NCBI RefSeq assembly: GCF_000523235.1
Contig: NZ_CP006850.1
Coordinates: 6,696,001 to 6,760,000, forward strand
DNA from: Nocardia nova SH22a
GTDB lineage: Bacteria; Actinomycetota; Actinomycetes; Mycobacteriales; Mycobacteriaceae
DNA length: 64,000 nt
Direction: 5' to 3'
In this document: positions 45,207-54,910 of the stretch, one piece after another
Layout of the letters: each line of letters begins with the position of its first letter
Position numbering within the stretch: position 1 is the stretch's first letter
Notes under the pieces: generated by a model
What the model was told of the DNA's origin: nothing
The model's database searches: none
The model's input: the letters and a program-made list of their open reading frames with translations, nothing else
Program-made: the position numbers and the translations under genes

Positions 45207-46628
45207 ATGCAGAAGATGTACGTGGGCGGGCGGCTGCGCGCATTGCGCGAACAGCGTGAGCTCTCCCAGACCGGACTGGCGAAGGCGCTGGGGCTATCGG
45301 TCAGCTACATCAACCAGCTGGAGAACGACCAACGTCCGCTCACCGTGCCGGTCCTGATGCGGCTGAACACCACCTTCGATCTGGAGATGGGATTCTTCGC
45401 CCCCGACACCGACGCCCGGCTCATCGCCGACCTGCAGGATGTCTTCGCCGAGGACGCCGAGGGGGCCGGCATCGCCAGCAGCGAGATCGACGATCTGGTG
45501 GCCCGGGTACCGGGCGCGGCCCGCATGCTGGTGGGCCTGCATCGCCGGTTGCGCGGGGCCACCGAGCAACTCGAACGGGTTTCGGCCGGAATCGACGGCG
45601 TACCCGATTCCACCACCGCCCGCCCCTACGAGGATGTGCGGGACTACTTCTACGATCGGCGCAATCACATCGCCGAACTGGACACCGCCGCGGAGGAGCT
45701 GTTCAGCCGCAACGGCCTCACCCTCGGCGGGCTGGATCAGCAACTCGCGCGGCTGCTGCGCGGTCGCCACGACATCACCGTCGTCGTGCGCAGCGACGAT
45801 CCCGGCGCACCCGGCCCGAAGCGGTTGTTCGATCCCACCACCCGGGTGCTGACCCTGCCGCGCCGGCTCTCCCCCGGACAGCGCGCATTCCAGATGGCGA
45901 CCCAGCTGGCATTCCTCACCCAGACCGCGACGATGACGGATCTGATCGCCGATGCCGACACCATCCCCGAACGCTCGCGCGGCGTGCTCCGCATCGGCCT
46001 GGCGAACTATTTCGCGGGCGCACTGATTCTGCCCTACAAGCAGTTTCGTGATTCGGCGGAGACGATGCGCTACGACATCGATCTGCTCGCCGCGAAATTC
46101 GAGGTCGGCTTCGAGACGGTCTGCCATCGGCTCTCGACCCTGCAGCGGCCGGGTGCGCGTGGCGTGCCGTTCTTCTTCGTCCGCACCGATCGGGCGGGCA
46201 ATATCTCGAAACGTCAGTCCGCCACCGCATTCCACTTCTCCCGGGTCGGCGGCAGCTGCCCGCTGTGGGTGGTGCACGAGGCGTTCTCCACCCCCGGGCG
46301 CATCCGCACCCAGATCGCGCAGATGCCGGACGGCCGCAGCTATCTGTGGCTGGCCCGCACCACCGACGAGAACACTCCCGGCTACCTCTCTCCCAAACGC
46401 GAGTTCGCCATCGGACTGGGCTGCGATCTCGCCTACGCGCCCAAACTCGTCTATTCCCACGGACTTTCGATCGATGATCCGAATACCGCCGTACCGATCG
46501 GCGCCGGCTGTAAAGTTTGTGAACGAGCCGATTGCGCCCAGCGAGCCTTCCCGCAGCTGGGCCGACCCATAGACGCCGACGACAACCGCGCCCCGACTGT
46601 TCCGTACGCACCCGGCCCCCAGCAGTGA
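45207..46628 (+). CDS. prpR: PrpR/RamB-type XRE regulator of propionate metabolism
   Basis: The product is 473 residues. The N-terminal XRE helix-turn-helix is at about 8-60 (RLRALREQRELSQTGLAKAL). A long ScfR/IrrE-like middle domain follows, with a C-terminal Cys motif GCKVCERADCAQR. Mycobacterial PrpR uses such cysteines for an Fe-S cluster. Divergent transcription from prpDBC is the known layout. It likely activates prpDBC in response to propionyl-CoA; RamB, the isocitrate lyase regulator, is the close alternative. Confidence 0.88.
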   Translation: MQKMYVGGRLRALREQRELSQTGLAKALGLSVSYINQLENDQRPLTVPVLMRLNTTFDLEMGFFAPDTDARLIADLQDVFAEDAEGAGIASSEIDDLVARVPGAARMLVGLHRRLRGATEQLERVSAGIDGVPDSTTARPYEDVRDYFYDRRNHIAELDTAAEELFSRNGLTLGGLDQQLARLLRGRHDITVVVRSDDPGAPGPKRLFDPTTRVLTLPRRLSPGQRAFQMATQLAFLTQTATMTDLIADADTIPERSRGVLRIGLANYFAGALILPYKQFRDSAETMRYDIDLLAAKFEVGFETVCHRLSTLQRPGARGVPFFFVRTDRAGNISKRQSATAFHFSRVGGSCPLWVVHEAFSTPGRIRTQIAQMPDGRSYLWLARTTDENTPGYLSPKREFAIGLGCDLAYAPKLVYSHGLSIDDPNTAVPIGAGCKVCERADCAQRAFPQLGRPIDADDNRAPTVPYAPGPQQ

Positions 46629-46688
46629 ACCTCTCCGCCCGACAGTAGCGCCTTCGTATCGGCACGACCGTCCCATTACACTGCGCCG

Positions 46689-47723
46689 ATGCCCACCACC
46701 GAACGGAGACACGTGAGTACCACACGCCCTGTCCGGATATCCCCGATCACAGCGAAGCCCCGGTCGGTGGTGGAGAGTCTGCGCATGCACAGCGGGCCGC
46801 GGATCCCGTTCTCCGTGGAGTTCAATCCCCCGCGCGATCCCGCCGGTGAGGCGCGGCTGTGGCGCACGGTGCGGCAGTTCGAGCGCATGCACCCGGCGTT
46901 CGTCTCGATGACCTACGGCGCGGGTGGTTCCACCAAGGACCGCACCGCCCGCATCACCGGCGAACTCGCCCAGGAGACCACGCTGCTGCCGGTGGCCCAT
47001 CTCACGGCGGTCGCGCACAGCGTGGCCGAGCTGCGCGCGCTGGTCGGTTCCTATGCCGACTGCGGTATCCGCAACATCCTGGTCCTGCGCGGCGATCCGC
47101 CGGGTGATCCGCTCGGCGAATGGCGCAAGCATCCCGACGGGGTCGAGTACGCGGAGGAGCTGGTGCGGATCGTTCGCGGTCTGGGCGAGTTCAATGTGGG
47201 CGTCGCCTCCTTTCCGCAGGGCCACCACCGCTCCCCCGACCTGGATTCCGATACCGCGTTCCTGGCCGCGAAACTGGCTGCCGGAGCGGACTATTCGATC
47301 ACGCAGATGTTCTTCGACGTGGAGCACTATCTGCGCCTGCGCGATCGGGTCCTGGCCGCCGATCCGGAACAGGGCTCGAAGCCGATCATCCCCGAACTGA
47401 TGCCCATCACCTCGCTGCGGACCGTCGCCCGCGCCGAGGAGTTGAGCGGCCGCCCGTTACCCGAGGCGGTGGCGAATCGCCTGCGCCGGGCCGCGGGCAC
47501 CGGCGCCGAACCCGATCACGCGGCGGTGCGCGCGGCGGGGATCGAGATCGCCACCGAGATGGCGCAGCGCCTCATCGACGAGGGCGCACCCTGCCTGCAC
47601 TTCATCACCCTCAACTTCGCCAAGGCCACGACCGAGGTTCTGACGAATCTGGGCTACGCGGTGTCGGCGGCGCCGCATCCGCAGGTGGATCCCCTTCCGG
47701 CCGATTCGCCGCGGGCCGGGTGA
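46689..47723 (+). CDS. metF: Methylenetetrahydrofolate reductase
   Basis: The product is 344 residues in a TIM barrel. It has the active-site Glu in FSVEFNPPRD, the flavin/folate region VSMTYGAGGSTKDRTARI, then VLRGDPPGDP and SITQMFFD. It reduces 5,10-methylene-THF to 5-methyl-THF with FAD, for methionine synthesis. ATG 46689 or GTG 46713 could start it. It lies upstream of the cobalamin riboswitch and glyA, which supplies its methylene-THF substrate. Confidence 0.94.
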   Translation: MPTTERRHVSTTRPVRISPITAKPRSVVESLRMHSGPRIPFSVEFNPPRDPAGEARLWRTVRQFERMHPAFVSMTYGAGGSTKDRTARITGELAQETTLLPVAHLTAVAHSVAELRALVGSYADCGIRNILVLRGDPPGDPLGEWRKHPDGVEYAEELVRIVRGLGEFNVGVASFPQGHHRSPDLDSDTAFLAAKLAAGADYSITQMFFDVEHYLRLRDRVLAADPEQGSKPIIPELMPITSLRTVARAEELSGRPLPEAVANRLRRAAGTGAEPDHAAVRAAGIEIATEMAQRLIDEGAPCLHFITLNFAKATTEVLTNLGYAVSAAPHPQVDPLPADSPRAG

Positions 47724-47824
47724 AACCCCGGGTGCGCGGTCGCCGAGGGCGGCGCAGTATGCTGCCCGCGCAGCTGGTTCGCCATGATCACGGTGCCGGG
47801 AGCCCCCGCTCGGTCATGCGCGTC

Positions 47825-48010
47825 GAAGCCACGCACGGTGCGCCGATGTGTGGCGAAGAGGGAACCCGGTGGGAATCCGGGACTGTCCCGCAGCGGTGAG
47901 CAGGAACGAACGCCGCCACGAGCACTGGATGCCCGCGCATCCGGGAAGCGACGGCCAGTAGGTCGGCCCGACCGGGCCGGTGCCCGCGAGTCCGAAGACC
48001 TGCCCGTTGT
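47825..48010 (+). ncRNA. Cobalamin riboswitch upstream of glyA
   Basis: Recognisable pieces of the AdoCbl riboswitch core lie in order: AGGGAACCCGGTGGGAATCC (from 47859), CTGTCCCGCAGCGGT, the B12-box-like CCACGAGCACTGG, GGAAGCGACGGCCAGTAGG and GAGTCCGAAGACCTGCC at the end. It is on the plus strand. A 6-bp hairpin (GCCGGA/TCCGGC, 48011-48031) follows at once. The remaining leader of about 107 bases runs to glyA, where the output probably works by terminator or SD sequestration. The boundaries are approximate. Confidence 0.88.
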
Positions 48011-48138
48011 GCCGGATGCGCCGCGTCCGGCGGTCGCCGCCTCGTGGATCGGGCGCGCCACCTGCCGGCCCCTGTGGGCGGATCGGGGTGCGCTCAGTAG
48101 GGCGGAGGCTGTCCCCTTGCCAGCCAACGGAGTTCATC

Positions 48139-49440
48139 ATGGTCGCTTCCACCGCCCGCACGTCTTCACTCGACACGTCGCTTGCCGAGCTCGATCCGGA
48201 GTTGGCTGCCGCGATGGCGGGCGAGCTCGCCCGTGAGCGCGACACCCTCGAGATGATCGCGTCGGAGAATTTCGTGCCGCGCGCGGTGCTGCAGGCCCAG
48301 GGCAGTGTGCTGACCAACAAGTACGCCGAGGGCTACCCGGGTCGCCGGTACTACGGCGGGTGCGAGCACGTGGACGTGGTCGAGGACCTGGCACGCAACC
48401 GGGTCAAGGAACTCTTCGGCGCCGAATTCGCCAACGTGCAACCACATTCGGGCGCCCAGGCCAATGCCGCGGTGCTGATGTCGTTGATGAACCCGGGCGA
48501 GAAACTGCTGGGCCTGGACCTGGCTCACGGCGGTCACCTCACCCATGGCATGCGGTTGAACTTCTCCGGCAAGCTCTACGAGGTCCACTCCTACGGCGTT
48601 TCCGATCAGGACCACCGCATCGACATGGATCAGGTGCGCAAGCAGGCCATCGAGGTGCAGCCGAAGGTCATCGTGGCCGGGTGGTCGGCGTATCCGCGGC
48701 ATCAGGACTTCGCGGCGTTCCGTGAGATCGCCGACGAGATCGACGCCTACCTGTGGGTCGACATGGCCCATTTCGCCGGATTGGTCGCCGCTGGACTGCA
48801 TCCCTCACCGGTCCCGCACGCGGATGTGGTGTCCTCGACCGTGCACAAGACCCTCGGCGGTCCGCGTTCCGGTGTGATCCTGGCCAAGCAGGAGTTCGCG
48901 AAGAAACTCAACAGCTCGGTGTTCCCCGGCCAGCAGGGCGGCCCGCTGATGCACGTGATCGCCGCCAAGGCCGCCGCGTTCAAGATCGCCGGGACCGAGG
49001 AGTTCAAGCAGCGTCAAGAGCGCACCCTGCGCGGCGCGAAGATCCTGGCCGAGCGACTGACCGGTACCGATGTCCGCGATCGAGGCATCAGCGTTCTCAC
49101 CGGCGGCACGGATGTGCATCTGGTGCTGGTGGATCTGCGCGACTCGGCGCTGGATGGTCAGCAGGGTGAGGATCTGTTGCACGAGGCCGGAATCACGGTG
49201 AACCGCAACGCTGTTCCGTTCGACCCGCGCCCGCCGATGGTCACCTCGGGGCTGCGGATCGGTACCGCCGCGCTGGCTACTCGTGGTTTCGGTGATGTCG
49301 AGTTCACCGAGGTCGCCGACATCATCGCCACCGCGCTGGCAGGCAACGCCGACCTGGACTCGCTGCGCGCCCGGGTCTCCAAGCTGGCTCAGGACTTCCC
49401 GCTCTACGAGGGCCTCGAGGACTGGAAACTGCTCGGCTGA
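48139..49440 (+). CDS. glyA: Serine hydroxymethyltransferase
   Basis: The product is 433 residues, a PLP fold-type I enzyme. The Schiff-base Lys is at about 237 ([13 protein letters not shown]). The family's [12 protein letters not shown] and [13 protein letters not shown] are intact. It interconverts serine plus THF with glycine plus 5,10-methylene-THF. ATG 48139 (CGGAG 8 bases upstream) is preferred over longer upstream starts that would lie in the riboswitch. The 3' end overlaps the convergent GntR gene by 37 bases. Confidence 0.96.
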   Translation: MVASTARTSSLDTSLAELDPELAAAMAGELARERDTLEMIASENFVPRAVLQAQGSVLTNKYAEGYPGRRYYGGCEHVDVVEDLARNRVKELFGAEFANVQPHSGAQANAAVLMSLMNPGEKLLGLDLAHGGHLTHGMRLNFSGKLYEVHSYGVSDQDHRIDMDQVRKQAIEVQPKVIVAGWSAYPRHQDFAAFREIADEIDAYLWVDMAHFAGLVAAGLHPSPVPHADVVSSTVHKTLGGPRSGVILAKQEFAKKLNSSVFPGQQGGPLMHVIAAKAAAFKIAGTEEFKQRQERTLRGAKILAERLTGTDVRDRGISVLTGGTDVHLVLVDLRDSALDGQQGEDLLHEAGITVNRNAVPFDPRPPMVTSGLRIGTAALATRGFGDVEFTEVADIIATALAGNADLDSLRARVSKLAQDFPLYEGLEDWKLLG

Positions 49441-50096
49441 GCCTCGGATTCGCGCTGCCGTAACCAGCCGACCAGGGACTCCCCGGCGTCGAGCACATGA
49501 CGTTCCGCCAAGGCGCGAGCGCCCTCGGCGTCGTGGGCGGCCAGGGTGTCCAGCAATTGGGTGTGCTCGTGCAGGGCGTGTTCCTCGTGATCCGGGAACA
49601 TCCGCAGGAAATTCGACGGGACCACCCGCGCCGCGAGCTTGATCTGGGCCAGTAACCGGGGCGAGTGCGCGGCGCGGTGGATCTCCTGGTGGAAGTGCCA
49701 ATTGGCCTCGCCGATGCGATCGTCTCCGGCCAGCCGCTCCACCTCGGCCGCCAGCGCGCGCAGCTTCTCCAGTTCCTCGGCCGTGGCACGCTGCGCCGCC
49801 CACGCGGCGGCCTGACCGGTCAGCACGCCGAGCAGCGTGAAACTGTCGCTGATATCGGCGGCGCCGATGCCCAGCACGGTGATCCCGCTGCGGGGCGCGA
49901 CCCGGACGAGTCCTTCGAACGACAACTCCAGCAACGCTTCTCGCACCGGCGTGCGACTGGTCGCGAACTCCTCGGTGATGGCATCGAGGTCGATCCGCGC
50001 CCCGGCCGGTAGCACGCCGGTGAGGATGCGGTCGCGCAGTTCACGCGCGGCCCGCTCGCGCACGGTTCCCGAAATATCCACACCAGCCATGACCAC
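49404..50096 (-). CDS. GntR/FadR-family (FCD) regulator
   Basis: The product is about 230 residues. The N-terminal winged helix (about 10-75, [33 protein letters not shown]) is followed by an FCD effector domain (about 85-215) with metal-binding-type [11 protein letters not shown]. Start GTG 50096 or ATG 50090. It is divergent from the flavin monooxygenase operon across an elaborate palindrome. It probably represses that operon until an acidic substrate or CoA ester binds. Confidence 0.92.
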   Translation of the reverse strand: MVMAGVDISGTVRERAARELRDRILTGVLPAGARIDLDAITEEFATSRTPVREALLELSFEGLVRVAPRSGITVLGIGAADISDSFTLLGVLTGQAAAWAAQRATAEELEKLRALAAEVERLAGDDRIGEANWHFHQEIHRAAHSPRLLAQIKLAARVVPSNFLRMFPDHEEHALHEHTQLLDTLAAHDAEGARALAERHVLDAGESLVGWLRQRESEAQPSSFQSSRPS

Positions 50097-50121
50097 GGAG
50101 CCTAGCAGCGCGGCAATGTCA

Positions 50122-50160
50122 GGTTTGAAATCTGATATATCAGATGTTAGATTTCAAACC
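50122..50160. promoter_or_regulatory. Nested palindromic operator, GntR/FCD type
   Basis: Outer arms GGTTTGAAATCT (50122-50133) and AGATTTCAAACC (50149-50160) are perfect 12-base inverted repeats. Between and overlapping them is a second perfect palindrome, TCTGATATATCAGA (50131-50144). The right arm touches the ATG at 50161, so binding would block both promoters and translation start. Confidence 0.85.
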
Positions 50161-51537
50161 ATGGCTCAGCGGCGTGACGACAAAATGGCATTGGTCGCCT
50201 TCATGCAGGCGGGAAACACTTCGGTCTATGCGGGGTCCTGGCGGCACCCGGCCACCGAACACGGATATCTCGACGCCTCCTACTACGCGAAGATCGGCAG
50301 GCAGCTCGAAGAAGGCTGTTTCGACCTGATGTTCTTCGACGACCGGCTGGCGATGCCGGGCATCTACGGCGGCAGCGTCGGCGAGGCGGTCCGCCACGGC
50401 GCCCGGCCGGTGAAACTGGATCTGGGCGTGGTCCTGGGCGTCCTGGCGCAGTCCACCTCCCGAATCGGTTTGGGCGCAACCTATTCCACCACCTACTATC
50501 CGCCGTTCCATGTGGCGCGCACCTTCTCCACCCTGGACCATCTGTCCGGCGGGCGGGCGGCGTGGAACGTGGTCACCTCGGTCAACGACGGCGAGGCCCA
50601 GAACTTCGGTCTGGCAACACATCTCGGTCACGACGAGCGTTACGACCGGGCCGACGAATTCCTGAATGTCGTCACCGGCCTGTGGGACACCTGGGAGGAC
50701 GACGCGATCGTGCACGATCGGGTCGCGGGCGTCTACGCCGATCCGGACAAGGTGCACGAACTCAACCACTCCGGCCAGTACTTCACCGCCCGCGGACCGC
50801 TGACCGTTCCCCGCACACCGCAGGGACGCCCGGTGATCATTCAGGCGGGGTCCTCCGGGCGCGGGCGCGAATTCGCCTCGCAGTGGGCGGATGTCATCTT
50901 CACCGGCGATCCCGGACTGGAGGTGGCGCGTGCGCACTACGCCGACCAGAAGGCCAGGCTGGCCGATGCCGGGCGCGATCCGGCCGGGGTGCGGATCTGC
51001 CCCATGGCCTACGCCGTGGTCGGCGAGACCGAACGCCACGCCCGTGAGCGCGAGGACATGCTGCTCAACGATCTGGTCGATCCGATGGCCTCGCTGACCC
51101 TGCTGTCGGAGCTGATGAACTACGACTTCGCGCAGTACGCGCTCGACGATCCGGTCACCGATGAGCTGATCGCCTCGGTCAGCGGTATCCGCGGCCTGGT
51201 CCAGAACCTGCGCGCACATCTGGGCGGCGACACCGTCACGGTCGGCGATCTGGCCGGACACCGGGCCACCCTGCTGCAGGGCCCCCGGTTCGTGGGCACC
51301 GGCTCGCAGGTGGCCGAGCAGATGGCCGAGTGGTTCCACGGCGACGCGTGCGACGGATTCGTCCTGGCCGCAACGCATCTGCCCGGCGCCTTCGAGGATG
51401 TCGTGCGCATGGTGGTGCCGCATCTGCAGCACGCCGGACTGTTCCGCACCGAGTACACCGGTTCGACACTGCGCGATCACCTCGGCCTGGCCCGACCGCA
51501 GCACCGCACGGTGATGCCGCTCGGAACGAGTGCGTAG
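50161..51537 (+). CDS. Flavin-dependent monooxygenase (NtaA/SnaA/DszA family)
   Basis: The product is 458 residues in a luciferase-like TIM barrel. It opens with a His/Asp-rich strand set (MQAGNTSVYAGSWRHP), has the FMN-binding FDLMFFDDRLAMP and typical TYSTTYYPPFHVARTFSTLDHLS, and an NtaA-type end. Members use FMNH2 from a separate reductase to oxidise nitrogen or sulfur compounds such as nitrilotriacetate, EDTA or dibenzothiophene sulfones. The flavin reductase at 53703 fits as its partner. There is no clear SD because the operator occupies that place. Confidence 0.9.
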   Translation: MAQRRDDKMALVAFMQAGNTSVYAGSWRHPATEHGYLDASYYAKIGRQLEEGCFDLMFFDDRLAMPGIYGGSVGEAVRHGARPVKLDLGVVLGVLAQSTSRIGLGATYSTTYYPPFHVARTFSTLDHLSGGRAAWNVVTSVNDGEAQNFGLATHLGHDERYDRADEFLNVVTGLWDTWEDDAIVHDRVAGVYADPDKVHELNHSGQYFTARGPLTVPRTPQGRPVIIQAGSSGRGREFASQWADVIFTGDPGLEVARAHYADQKARLADAGRDPAGVRICPMAYAVVGETERHAREREDMLLNDLVDPMASLTLLSELMNYDFAQYALDDPVTDELIASVSGIRGLVQNLRAHLGGDTVTVGDLAGHRATLLQGPRFVGTGSQVAEQMAEWFHGDACDGFVLAATHLPGAFEDVVRMVVPHLQHAGLFRTEYTGSTLRDHLGLARPQHRTVMPLGTSA

Positions 51538-52740
51538 ATGACCACGGCGACACCACCGCTGCACGGCCTGCGGGTCCTCGATCTCGCCACCCTGGCCGCG
51601 GCCCCGCTGGCGGCCACCTATCTCGGTGAATTCGGCGCCGAGGTGATCAAGGTGGAACAGCCCGGAACGGGTGATCCCCTGCGCGGCTGGGGGAATCAGC
51701 GCGACGGCATCGGCCTGATGTGGAAGTCGATCGCCCGCAACAAGCGCTGCGTCACCCTGGACCTGCGACGCGAGCAAGGACAGAAGTTGTTGCGGCGCCT
51801 GGTGGAACGGGTGGATGTGGTGGTGGCCAACACTCGCCCGCACACCTTGCGCGCCTGGGGGCTGGACTACGAGAGCCTGCGCGCGGTCAACGACCGCATC
51901 GTCATGTTGCACATCACCGGATTCGGCCTCGACGGCCCCAAGAGCGACCGGCCCGGCTTCGGCACGCTCGGCGAGGCGATGAGCGGATTCGCCCATGCCA
52001 CCGGCGAATCGAGCGGTCCGCCGACGCTGCCGCCGTTCATGCTCGCCGACGGCATCGCCTCACTCAACGCCGCCTACGCGGTGATGATGGCGCTCTACCA
52101 CCGCGATGTCCACGGCGGTCCCGGCCAGCTCATCGACATCAATCTCATCGACCCCCTGGCCCGGCTGCTGGAACAGAATCTGCTCGGCTACGACCAACTC
52201 GGCATCGTCGCGCAGCGGGCCGGTAATCGCTGGGACATCTCCGCACCGCGCAACACCTACCGCACCTCCGACGGCAAATGGCTTGCGATGTCCGGTAGTT
52301 CGCCCGCGCTGGCGTTGCGGGTGTTCCGCGCGATCGGCCGCGAGGATCTGGTGACCGACGCCGACTTCTCCGATCCGCAACGCCGGCTGGCGCGGGCGAG
52401 TGAGGTCGACGCGGTGGTGGCGGAGTGGGTCCGTGCGCACACCCTCGACGAGGCGATGGCCGTGTTCGAGGCCGAACAGGTCGCTGCCGCACCGGTATAC
52501 GACACCGCCGACCTGGTGCGCGATGACCAATTACGCCACCGCGAGGTCTTCGTCCGCACCTCCGACGAGGAACTGGGAGCGATGACCGTCCAGGCGCCGG
52601 TCCCCCGGTTCTCGGCGACCCCCGGAGCCATCACCCATCTCGGGCCTCGTCTCGGCGCGCACAACACCGAGGTCTACCGGGATCTGCTCGGACTCGACGA
52701 CGCCGAACTGTCCGCCCTGCGCGAGCAGGGCGTGCTCTGA
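51538..52740 (+). CDS. CaiB/BaiF family CoA-transferase (type III)
   Basis: The product is 400 residues. The family III fold has GLRVLDLATLAAAPLAATYLGEFGAEVIKVE at the start and the catalytic Asp in PPFMLADGIASLNAAYAV. It moves CoA between carboxylic acids. Its ATG directly follows the monooxygenase TAG. It likely activates an acid product of the monooxygenase step. Confidence 0.9.
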   Translation: MTTATPPLHGLRVLDLATLAAAPLAATYLGEFGAEVIKVEQPGTGDPLRGWGNQRDGIGLMWKSIARNKRCVTLDLRREQGQKLLRRLVERVDVVVANTRPHTLRAWGLDYESLRAVNDRIVMLHITGFGLDGPKSDRPGFGTLGEAMSGFAHATGESSGPPTLPPFMLADGIASLNAAYAVMMALYHRDVHGGPGQLIDINLIDPLARLLEQNLLGYDQLGIVAQRAGNRWDISAPRNTYRTSDGKWLAMSGSSPALALRVFRAIGREDLVTDADFSDPQRRLARASEVDAVVAEWVRAHTLDEAMAVFEAEQVAAAPVYDTADLVRDDQLRHREVFVRTSDEELGAMTVQAPVPRFSATPGAITHLGPRLGAHNTEVYRDLLGLDDAELSALREQGVL

Positions 52741-52772
52741 CCATTTCGCCATCAGCACAAAGGATTTCGATC

Positions 52773-53684
52773 ATGACCGATCTGTTGCGCCGCTCCGAGC
52801 TGGCGTTGCCCGCCGTCAACGACCACATGTTCGACAAGGCGCTGTCGTGTGGCGCGGACCTCGTCTTCCTCGACCTCGAGGACGCGGTTCCCGCCGCGCA
52901 CAAACTCGAGGGCCGCGCCAAGGCGATCCGGGCACTGACCGAACTCGACTGGGGCACAACCGTTCCCGCCATCCGCATCAACGGACTCGACACGCCCTGG
53001 TGTCACGACGACATCATCGAGGTCGTCACCCGCGCGGGAGACCAGCTCCACACCATCGTCGTCCCGAAGGCGCGCACGGCCCGCGATGTCTGGTGGGTCG
53101 ATCTGCTGCTGACCCAGCTGGAGACGAAACTCGGCCTGTCCCGGCGTATTCGGCTGGAAGTGCTGATCGAGGAGGTCGAGGGGCTCGCCAATGCCGAGGC
53201 GATCGCCGTCGCGAGCGACCGGGTCGACGCGCTGATCTTCGGAGTCGGCGACTTCTCGTTGTCCCAGGGCGCCCGGGTGGACACCAACTTCGAGCCGCTG
53301 GGTGACTACCCGGGTGATTTCTGGCATTACGCGCGCAACAAGGTGCTGGTCGCCGCCCGGATCGCGGGGATAGACGCCCTCGACTCCCCCTATCCCGACT
53401 ACCGCAACCTCACCGGCTACGAACGCGACGCCCGGCGGTCGGCACTGCTCGGCTACACCGGCAAGTGGGCGATCCATCCCGACCAGGTGCCCGTGGCCAA
53501 TCGCGTCTACGCGCCGACCGACGACGACATCGCGCTGGCCGAACGCAATCTCGCCGCCTATCGCGCGGCCGAGGCGCAGGGACGCGGCGCCGTCGGCGTC
53601 GAAGGTGTGCTGGTCGACGCCGCCCACGTGAAGATGGCCGAAGCGACACTGGCCCGCGCGGCGCTCATAGCCGCACGCGGCTGA
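52773..53684 (+). CDS. HpcH/HpaI-type CoA ester lyase (CitE-like)
   Basis: The product is 303 residues in a TIM barrel with metal-binding acids in FLDLEDAVP and EVLIEEVEG, and GKWAIHPDQVPVAN near the end. This is typical of CitE/malyl-CoA lyase-like enzymes that split or form beta-hydroxyacyl-CoA thioesters. In this operon it would cleave the CoA ester made by the CoA-transferase, releasing acetyl-CoA or glyoxylate-like units. The substrate is unknown. Confidence 0.88.
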   Translation: MTDLLRRSELALPAVNDHMFDKALSCGADLVFLDLEDAVPAAHKLEGRAKAIRALTELDWGTTVPAIRINGLDTPWCHDDIIEVVTRAGDQLHTIVVPKARTARDVWWVDLLLTQLETKLGLSRRIRLEVLIEEVEGLANAEAIAVASDRVDALIFGVGDFSLSQGARVDTNFEPLGDYPGDFWHYARNKVLVAARIAGIDALDSPYPDYRNLTGYERDARRSALLGYTGKWAIHPDQVPVANRVYAPTDDDIALAERNLAAYRAAEAQGRGAVGVEGVLVDAAHVKMAEATLARAALIAARG

Positions 53685-53702
53685 ATACGGTGAGGCTCGA
53701 TC

Positions 53703-54209
53703 ATGCTCGAACTACTCGCCGAACGCACCGACGACCGCGCGCTGCGGCACCTGTTCGCGACCTTCCCCAGCGGAGTCGTCGCGGTCTGCGCCGAAATCGA
53801 CGGCGCACCTTGCGGTTTCGCGGTCAGCACGCTGGTGCCGGTGTCGCTGGATCCGCCGTTGATGCTGTTCTGTGTGCAACGCTCGTCGACGACGTGGCCA
53901 CACCTGTCCACCGCCGAGCGCCTGGGTCTGAGCCTGCTCGGCGCGGATCAGCACGACGCCGCCCGGGCACTCGCAGGCCCCGGCGGCGAACGCTTCCGGG
54001 ACCTGCGGGTACATCGCGGCGATCGGGACGCCGTGTTCATCGACAGCGCCACCTGCTGGGTGGAGGGCTCGGTGCACAGCACCGTGGACGCGGGTGATCA
54101 CCTGGTGGTCATCCTCGGCATCCACCGAACGGCCACGCGCGACGGCGGCAGGCCGCTGGTCTTCCACGACCACGGCTTCCGCCGACTGCAGGAGACCGAG
54201 GCGCGTTAG
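53703..54209 (+). CDS. Flavin reductase (DIM6/NTAB family)
   Basis: The product is 168 residues in the split-barrel FMN-binding fold (FATFPSGVVAVCAEIDG, FAVSTLVPVSLDPPL, later H-rich end). Such reductases supply FMNH2 to NtaA-type monooxygenases. It is the last gene of the operon. Its stop overlaps that of the converging secreted protein gene. Confidence 0.9.
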   Translation: MLELLAERTDDRALRHLFATFPSGVVAVCAEIDGAPCGFAVSTLVPVSLDPPLMLFCVQRSSTTWPHLSTAERLGLSLLGADQHDAARALAGPGGERFRDLRVHRGDRDAVFIDSATCWVEGSVHSTVDAGDHLVVILGIHRTATRDGGRPLVFHDHGFRRLQETEAR

Positions 54210-54910
54210 TTCCTCGGCTTGTTGATCGTGTCGAAGAACTGGATACCGCTGATGATCGCCACCGGAACGCCGAGGATGATGGTCCCCGCCGCGGCGCCGA
54301 GCGCGACACCGGCGGATCCGCCCGCGAGGCAGCCGCCCGGGGCACCGGCGAAGAAGATCGGCGGCATCAGCGCGGTGCCGACCAGCGCACCGGCCACACA
54401 CCCGCCGACCAGGCCGATCGCGGTGCCGACGAGGACGCCCAACCCGGTCGCGAGGCCGATCTGGTTGGCCGCGACACCGAGGGCATCGTTGAAGACGGCG
54501 GTCTGATCGTCATCGACCGGGGTCAGATCCGGTGTCGCGGAGGCGACGGCATCGGCCGGATTCGTGCTGGGTGTCAGCACCGCCGTGCGGCCGTCGACCT
54601 GCGCCGCGATCGGCCAGTCCCGCTGATCGCGCTTGTAGGTCAGCGGCATTCCGGCGACGAGATTGCCGTTGTCGTCGAGGATTTCGAACTGGTTGCCGCG
54701 CACGTTGAGTCGGCCGCCGTCGGTCCGCAGCACCACCGAGTGATCGACCACGTTGGCGGTGTAGTGGATTCCGGGCAGCACATCGGTGCTCAGGGTCGAG
54801 CCGGGCTGCTGCGGCGCGGCCGGAGCGTCGGCGTTCGCGGTACCACCGGCGATGGTCAGCGCGGCGATGGTCAGCGCGGAGCCGAGTGCGAGCGAGGTCC
54901 TGGTCTTCAT
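54206..54910 (-). CDS. Secreted DUF8020-like protein, paralogue of the 25600 gene
   Basis: The product is 234 residues. Signal peptide ALGSALTIAALTIAGGTANA is followed by the beta domain (GIHYTANVVDHSVVLRTDGG through TAVLTP). The Gly/Ala-rich hydrophobic tail contains two cysteines and ends in FFDTINKPRN. It shares order and motifs with the protein at 25600, with differing sequence. Its role is unknown. An exported envelope component with a membrane-associated tail is inferred. Confidence 0.8.
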   Translation of the reverse strand: MKTRTSLALGSALTIAALTIAGGTANADAPAAPQQPGSTLSTDVLPGIHYTANVVDHSVVLRTDGGRLNVRGNQFEILDDNGNLVAGMPLTYKRDQRDWPIAAQVDGRTAVLTPSTNPADAVASATPDLTPVDDDQTAVFNDALGVAANQIGLATGLGVLVGTAIGLVGGCVAGALVGTALMPPIFFAGAPGGCLAGGSAGVALGAAAGTIILGVPVAIISGIQFFDTINKPRN

